Below are positions 57,180-64,000 of a stretch of 64,000 bases of DNA, one piece after another; position 1 is the first letter of the stretch, and every line of letters begins with the position of its first letter. Source of the DNA: Oxytricha trifallax. Its lineage: Eukaryota; Ciliophora; Spirotrichea; Sporadotrichida; Oxytrichidae. A model generated the notes under the pieces. The model searched no databases, was not told the DNA's origin, and saw only the letters and a list, made by a program, of their open reading frames with translations. The translations under genes and the position numbers were made by a program. Location of the stretch: the NCBI GenBank assembly GCA_000711775.1, contig ARYC01018371.1, positions 1 to 64,000 of the forward strand. Reading direction: 5' to 3'.

Positions 57180-58030
57180 TTTATATAGATCTGAATCGAC
57201 ATCTGAAAATCATTTATTGTGCCTTCAAGTGTGTAGTTAGTGTGGTTTTTTTCTTCTTTAAATTCTTAATAAAATTGGCTTTAGACGAAAATGAAAGAGC
57301 TTAATGACTTACCAGCATGTACTTGAAGTCCTTTAAATACGAAATATGTAAGCAGTCTGTCCCTTATAATTCTCATTATTTTTCAATAAAGTTGTTCTTA
57401 AGTTCTCTATAATAAATATAATGATTTTAAAGTATTTTATATAAATATCACCTGTCCAAGCTAGGACTAAGAATCTCCAGACTCATTGAGAATCTATAAC
57501 TCAAGAACTGTGGCTACTTTATGGCGACGGAATCATAACCTCTCGATTAAAATACCATCATTTAAATGGCTTTTCGCCTCAAAAGGACACTTTAATATAA
57601 GTAGAAGACGAGAAAGTGAGGTAAGAGTTAATGATAAACTAAATAGTGCATAAATTTATATCTTTAAAATATCAGCAAAGCTTGTAGTATTTAGTATTTA
57701 TAGTTACATGAAAAATTTATCGCAGTGTCAAAATACCACACTTTCCCAAAGTACAAACTTGAGTGTTTCTACATTGAAGATAAGTTTGATGCTCTTGTGC
57801 TCATGAAAGAATCCTTTCCTCTCGGTCTTGTGAACACTTTAAATTTATGAAAAGATTTAAATTATATTCAATTTACTTCTATGTAATTACTTAATTTAAA
57901 AACTTCATCACTACTAGTAAACAGATCAGTGTCTTCATTGATAATGAGAAACACTGCAGTATATAAAAACAGCAGAAATAATCTGGTTAACGAGTTGTCA
58001 GTAAATATCTAGAAACGTTTTATATAGTTT
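57180..58030 (+). pseudogene. Zinc-finger/kinase relic of a third TBE-like fossil (F3)
   Basis: Plus strand. Two decayed finger-like pieces (CSQCGFFLLQILNKIG and KYEICKQSVPYNSHYF) precede a kinase N-lobe-like part: LWLLYGDGIITSRLKYHHLN (TBE-A has SYLIIEDSFDKKVINDHQYA), and KYKLECFYIEDKFDALVLMK, which aligns with TBE KFKECSYLIKLDAVLLVKD, followed by a TLNL/TLRDF match. The catalytic loop is not visible. Frames change at least twice. No 22-kDa or transposase relic was found beside it, so only a remnant of the element remains. Confidence 0.5.
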
Positions 58031-60015
58031 GAATAATTATAATAATTTAAGGTCTATTATTGATTGTAGAAACAAATTTAAGCATTACCTTAATAACTTT
58101 TCAAAATGTAAAAGATTGGAGGAACTAGGGTGGAGGATAAAATGCTTTAATCTTAAAACAAAGCTTCATATTTTACAACAATAATTTTTAATTGAATCTT
58201 CCCATTATATCTCAAATAAGATAAGGACTAAAATTAAAGCCAAGAAATAATATCAAACAATATCATTGTAATTACTCTAAGTAAATCTGAGGAGAAAATT
58301 AATATAAAAGTAGCTGAACTAATTTTCTTTATAATGTGTGTCTAGGAAGAACACACGGAAATAAACAATATAACATGAGTGTGAAAGATAGTTGCAAAAT
58401 TTTTAAAGTGGATTGGTATCATTCATAAAGTATTTACAGCAATTTCAATTAAGTTTTTTTAGTTTTCAATTTTGCCGTCCAATATGTTTTTGAGGATTTA
58501 TTCTTTTTTTCAAATATTAAATTTAGAATTTCGCTGATTTCTTATTATTTAGGTTGCGAGGACTTAATACTTCTACAGTAAGTCTTTCTAAATAGAATAC
58601 AGTATTTAAGATAAAGTATTCTATATTTACATCCTATGTTTACTCTTTTTTAAGTAAAATTTATTCAGATATTTCTATTTACAAAATACTCTAAAGCGCT
58701 AATAAATAAAATAATTAACATTTTATCTATCAACAATACAACTATTCAAGGGGATATTGAAATTATGCGTAAAAGAATTAATATTCAAAATATCTTTCTA
58801 TGAAATTGCTGCTATAATTGTAATTATTAATATAATAGATATAATTGAAATTTAAAGGATAATATGATTTACTCAAAATATAATATCATGAAAAATTTAA
58901 TTGATTTGATTTCTTGTAAAAATCATTTTTTAATTCACATGTAAATAATAGTCAACTCCAAGATGCTTAATCAGTTATTATGTTAAGGATAATTTATAGC
59001 AATTTATCTATAAATGTAAATGAGATTCACATCTATCTCAACACTCACTTTTTTACAATATATAATTCTGTATTTTACTTTAAGATATTCTTTTTAATAT
59101 TCAATTTATTTTTTATATATAATTAATAAGCTATTTATACACTCAAACTACTAAAACAATCGATAAACATTTTAAGCCAAAGATTAATATGTATATTTAA
59201 TACTTAAATTTTTAATATTATAATTTATTAATTTTAAGATTATAGGAAATAGATCTAATTTTTTTATAAACTCTCCAATTATTGTATTAAATAATTATTT
59301 ATAAATACAAATTATTATTTAAATAGATTCCTAATTTATCTAAGCTAAAATATTAAGATCAACTTTATTTTGGTTTTATATTATTTATAAAACACTCGTT
59401 CCTCATATGTAAGATATATTAATTTATTTAAACATAAAAAGGTTTTACTGACTACAAATTAAAAAGGTTTTATAAGTTTGAGTGATATTTGTAATTATTT
59501 CAAGTAAATTTCTGGAAAATCTAATGGTAAAAGAGCTAGCTTCTATGTTTAAAATAAATTAATCTGCTTCAATCATCGATTTAAAAAGAAATAATATGCC
59601 AATTAAATCAGTTTCTTTCAGAAATTTGGTCATGAGCATAAATTGAAAATAATTCATATGAAAATGCGTATATATTAGAATAATATTAAAAGCTACATTA
59701 AATTTATTCTAATAATATATAAATATTCTTAATATTTGAAATCAACAATTTTATGCTAAAATATTTACTTAGTAATACTTATCATTTATTCATCATATTG
59801 GGCATAAGTAGGTCAATCTTCATAGTGAATAATTTTAAGTCAATTGAACTTGTTTTGATTTTTATCAGAAATTGAACAAATATGTTGTTAATAGATTGTG
59901 TCTGCATGTGTACTTATTCTAATCCCTTAACTTTCAATAAAGGATAAATTTACTGATTAACAACGATTTAGAATACTTCATCTCTTTTATTCTCAACAAA
60001 CTAATTGATTAAATG

Positions 60016-60055
<40 letters not shown>

Positions 60056-60612
60056 AAAATAACTTATAATTAGCTATTTTTTCCCCATCTAACTTATGTT
60101 TAAGAGCCAATAAATTAGACAATGCAAATTCGATGAAATCAATTTTTTTATAATAATTATCTCCTATTCATTTCCTATAACAAGCATTCTTAAAGATTAT
60201 TATAAAAATCTTATTTCTTTTTTGTAATTATTTTTAAATGATGTTTGTGAAACAAAGTCTTAAGTATAATCAAAACAAACGAGTAGATATCCCAATAATA
60301 AATCCACTTGAAATTTACAATCATAAAAAAATATGCAATAATTTGATGGATTTGCTTTTGAATTTTAAAATAGTCAAGTATATTGCAAAGTTGTAACTCC
60401 AAATAAAAAATTTAAAGTCTAGGTCCAATTAAATCAAGATATTATCAGGTTTTATAAATTTATTGCAAAATCAAATAACCATAAAGTTGTTATAATCCTT
60501 CATGAATTTAAAATGATGTTAATTTTAATTATTCTTTTTCATATTTGTCTTTAAGAATTTATTTGCAATGGGTTTAATAATTTCTTGATATTTCTTTCAA
60601 ATTGGTCTAGTG
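58031..60612. other. AT-rich stretch, no gene supported
   Basis: Includes a (TA)n microsatellite at about 60019-60050. The minus-strand frame at 60211-60402 has no coding composition. Confidence 0.5.
60019..60050. repeat. (TA)n microsatellite
   Basis: About 15 TA units. Confidence 0.9.
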
Positions 60613-61028
60613 TTGTAGAAATACAACTAAATTTGGAAAATTAATTGTAATTAAGTAATAATAATTCAAATTAGCGGTTGTAAGAGTTGTCCAATTTAAA
60701 CAATCTTGGGCTCATTCGATAGAGAATTTAATTTAGCTGAACTTTATTATTGACGGTACTATTTTATCTCATGAGGAAGCGAGATAACTTGAATTAATTA
60801 CTTAATTAAATGCCTCTAGATTCATTGAGTTTTACCCTTCAATTAAAGTCAAGTTATCTCGCTTCCTCATGAGATAAAATATTATGGCCAATAATAAAGT
60901 TCAGCTAAATTAAATTCTCTATCGAATGAGCCCAAGATTGTTTAAATTGGACAACTTTTACAACCGCTAATTTGATTTATTATTATTTAATTACAATTAA
61001 TTTTCCAAATTTAAATGTATTTCTACAA
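60613..61028. mobile_element. Palindromic MITE, copy 4 (416 bp)
   Basis: Tips TTGTAGAAATACAACTAAAT and near complement. TA follows at 61029-61030; the left flank is TG, so one target base has changed. Arms 60680-60800 and 60845-60960 are nearly perfect complements (GCTCATTCGATAGAGAATT, ATCTCATGAGGAAGCGAGAT). Closest to copy 1 in sequence. No gene is interrupted. Confidence 0.9.
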
Positions 61029-61030
61029 TA

Positions 61031-62220
61031 ATTTCTCGATATTTCTATCAAATCACCATCATCAACCTGAATCCTTAGAAGAGCATTTTGATATTATAAC
61101 TTTATTTTAATAAAGCTTGATTTGTACTTAAATTCAAAAGTTATTCTGTTTATTATTATTTCGTTATTAATTATTCAAAACTAAATATCTTAAAGCATAG
61201 TCTTACTCTTTGATTTATTTTTTTGATGTGAATTTCTCTTAAATATTACTTCCATTTTATAAAACTCCTAGATTATATACCCTATTCCTTAAAAAGACTT
61301 TCTTTATAAAATTGGGTTAATAAATTCTTGTTAAACTGAAATTATTTTGCAGCAATACTTCTATTTGCATGGTCTCGTGTCATTATATATGTTCAATTTC
61401 TTAATAATTGATATTTACAGTGTTTTCTTTATCATAAATAAATTTCTCCTTAAAATCATTCATAAAAATATTGTTCTACTTATAGTTTATTAAAAGTCTC
61501 AATTTATTTGAATATCTCTTGTTCATTTTTAATTTGAAATATCTACAATGAAATTTAATGTTAAATTTGTATTACCAGTAATTTTATCACAGATCAAGCT
61601 CAGCATTGCTCGTATAGTGTTTGATTATAACTTCTTACTTCTAACAAGGCTCAAAAGTACAATTCAAAATATTGCACTAAAATTTTCCATCAATTTTTGT
61701 AAATTTTAGTGATTATTTGGCCTCTATAAGTGACTGTACTAGCAACTTCAAAATTCTTGAGTAGTTCTGTAGTTTTAGCAAATATCACATTAAATTAGCA
61801 TTTTTAGCTTTTAAGTTTGATCTGTATTTTACTTTGTTTATTTAAACTAATTTATAAATTTTTCTTCTATGCACTTCATATTCTTGGATACCAATTAAAT
61901 TTGTAAAATTTTCGTTTTAATGCTGATTACTTGCTATTACTATGTGGGTTGCTTTGGTAAAAAATTATTAATTAAGTATATTAATGAAAGGAAGGTATTG
62001 ATCCAGATTAAAATATCAAATGGTATTAATTTTAATTATATTAATATTTTGCTTTATCGTCAACATTTAAAAACTTTGGCGATAAAGCATATATAAATAC
62101 AAATATTAAAAATTCAAGCAAATCTGAAAAAATTCATTATTTTAACCTAGATAGTAAATTATATATATATATATATAATATATACTTAACAATATTATTA
62201 TTTACTACTGTTGATTAAAC
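61031..62220. other. AT-rich stretch with one hairpin
   Basis: 62050-62090 is a hairpin (GCTTTATCG ... CGATAAAGC, loop about 20 bases). An (AT)n run lies at about 62160-62180. No gene supported. Confidence 0.45.
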
Positions 62221-62496
62221 ATGGGGCAACAACCTGCCTGAGCTGATGGAGTTGGGTGCGTGGGACGTGGCCCCCAGGACTACTGCCGTGCTACTCAAGC
62301 GCGGACAAACATTGTATCCGAAGAGCCTAGTACTTCAGCTCCAGGAGGAGATGACGATTCTCATTTCGATTTAACCAGAGAAGATGGAGGTGCAATGTAC
62401 TTATCAAAATCATAGGTGACTGACTCAATGAGAACTGAAGACGAAGAGTAATCTGATTATAATGCAACAAAAAAATAAGAAACCACCGATATTTGA
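62221..62496 (+). CDS. GC-rich coding island with in-frame TGA
   Basis: ATG 62221 starts MGQQPA, then TGA (62239-62241), then an excellent coding frame: GVGCVGRGPQDYCRATQA, SEEPSTSAPGGDDDSHFDL, TREDGGAMYLSKSQVTDSM, TEDEEQSDYNATKKQETTDI, ending at TGA 62494-62496. Similar coding-like sequence continues past two further TGAs (ERGDSLTV, DSVIQGNLET). MGQQ at the N-terminus would fit N-myristoylation. TAA/TAG are Gln. The alternative frame beginning TWGNNLPELMELGAWDV also looks plausible up to 62330, so the segment's 5' boundary is uncertain. Product unknown; either an MDS whose real 5' end is elsewhere or a paralogous copy with mutated Arg codons. Confidence 0.5.
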
Positions 62497-62599
62497 GAGC
62501 GCGGAGACTCACTGACAGTTTGAGATTCAGTTATCTAGGGAAACCTGGAGACAATAATAAATACCAATATCTGACTAACTAATTTCAGATCAAACAATG

Positions 62600-64000
62600 T
62601 ATATATCAACAGTTATAAATAATAATCACTTCCTTTAGTTTAGGATGTTTAATATAGAGATCAATTTTGATTTCTTTTTTATTTTCTCCTATAATTCACT
62701 AATTCACAATATACTTAACTTTTTTATAATTATAATTAATTTGTTACTTTAAATTCGATTACTTTTTAAAAGCATATATTTGCAAGTCTCATTAAACCCA
62801 AATCATTTTTATTGCAATTGATAATTTAAGTTGACTGATTAAAAGGATTAATTTTAATTTTAACTCTATTAATTTTTATAAGATTTTGACTTAGTTCCTC
62901 AATAAACATTAGTTGTATTTTTAGTAACAAATTAATAATTTATTATCCACAAATCTGCTTGTCAAAACTTACTAAAATAATGTTCTTAATTATAAAATTA
63001 TTAAAACAATCATAATTAAAGACAATTTAGCTAGCATGGAAGTAATAGAAGAAGTCAAGTAAAGAAATGTAAAAGCTGTAAATGTAAGAACTTTATTAAA
63101 TAATTTACATCTAAGTAAGATTTGTATACTTCTATCATATTTCATTTTATGATAATTTCTTTTTAATTAATGTATTAAAGAGGAATTTCCTCAAAAAAAC
63201 CTTAATGGGATTTATTTAGGATTATTTACAGGGGCTAAATTTCTTAATAAATAGAAAGATAATAAAGAAATGCAAGTGCCTCACTACTCAGTGCAGAAGA
63301 TTGAGAATATTCTAAATTAAATAAAAATGAAAATAATACTATAAGACATTATAACTATTATTAAGATGAATAAAAATTGCCTGAAAGGGATTTCTTTTTT
63401 TTAGGTGGTTACTATAGCACCTTAATACTTACAAAATTTGATTAATAAAAAAACAGGTTGATAAATTAAAGTGAGATAAATTACAATTTATTGTAACATA
63501 TTTTAATTTTCTTCAGGCTTATAACTAACCTGTAAATCGAAATACTCTCTATTGTACTTTGAGCAACGCATTTCCTCTATCCTTATGTTCTGTAAATTAA
63601 AGTTTAAATGTATTTTATATATTACTTGAAAAGAACAGTCCTTGTTAAATAGCTTTATATATTTTTATATTTCTTGATTTAGCCTAATTTCATAGCAATA
63701 ATTCTTTAGAGATGGGAGAGAGTGGTAAAAAGTTTTAATTTAATATTTAATTTTAATAAGTTAATTCAAATATTAATTATAAAGTTACTCTCACTCTTGT
63801 TGATGATCGTTACAAACTATTCAAGTACTCTATATAGTATCTTGTAATAGTTGATTATATTTATAATTTAAGAAACATATTCTATGGAGTCGTTAATAAA
63901 TTAAAGTGACTTTTTTTGGTTAACTTAAAGTCAAATTTTAATATTTTAATATATATACCTTCGTTTTACCAATGAAAAAAAATTTTAAATGGAATAATTT
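62600..64000. other. AT-rich stretch to the window end
   Basis: No coding island or repeat recognised; 63360-63420 and 63770-63830 are slightly richer without a supported frame. Confidence 0.45.

Noticed and set aside
1-64000. CRISPR arrays, rRNA genes, tRNA genes, satellite arrays
   Set aside because: None seen; the only tandem repeats are short (TA)n runs.

Overview
The window reads as germline (micronuclear) DNA of a hypotrich ciliate, close to Oxytricha/Sterkiella or Tetmemena. Three things say so. Long reading frames appear only if TAA and TAG are glutamine and TGA is the sole stop. Two full-length telomere-bearing elements (TBEs) are present, each ending in A4C4A4C4 / G4T4G4T4 and flanked by ATT, with the three TBE genes. 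The background is very AT-rich, mostly non-coding, and broken by short islands of more GC-rich coding sequence that resemble macronuclear-destined segments (MDSs). Because TGA is the only stop, open frames of about 100 codons arise often by chance here, so I rank coding calls on composition, homology and motif content rather than length. Base counts and alignments were done by eye.

Layout. 1-511: right end of a TBE-class element cut by the window edge. 6490-10520: fossil of a diverged TBE-like transposon (F1) with all three TBE genes in TBE order: zinc-finger/kinase (-), 22-kDa protein (+), DDE transposase (-). A 413-bp palindromic MITE sits inside its kinase gene. 12300-15640: GC-rich decayed genes of unknown family in divergent orientation; a piece of the left one recurs at 6190-6410. 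17040-18090: candidate host coding pieces, one MORN-like. 19196-21318: transposon with about 330-bp inverted repeats and a decayed superfamily-3-helicase-like protein. 24150-29914: second diverged TBE-like fossil (F2), invaded by a nearly perfect 1.1-kb palindrome. 30727-31168: G-run MITE with 8-bp target duplication. 33121-33546 and 37569 onward: candidate gene interrupted by TBE-A (33547-37565). 42340-43848: small candidate coding islands. 44376-48500: TBE-B, inverted relative to TBE-A and carrying a nested MITE. 51215-52780: long A-rich coding-like tract. 52866-55505: best host genes of the window, including one split by a short TIR-bearing insert. 57180-58030: third TBE-like kinase fossil (F3). 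60613-61028: fourth palindromic MITE. 62221-62496: GC-rich coding island.

The TBEs, MITEs and inserts are germline-limited DNA expected to be removed when the somatic genome forms; the coding islands are what would be retained. The most notable result is that, besides two recognisable TBEs, the window holds at least two and probably three relics of a far more diverged lineage with the same three-gene plan, together with layered nested insertions that give a relative order of events.
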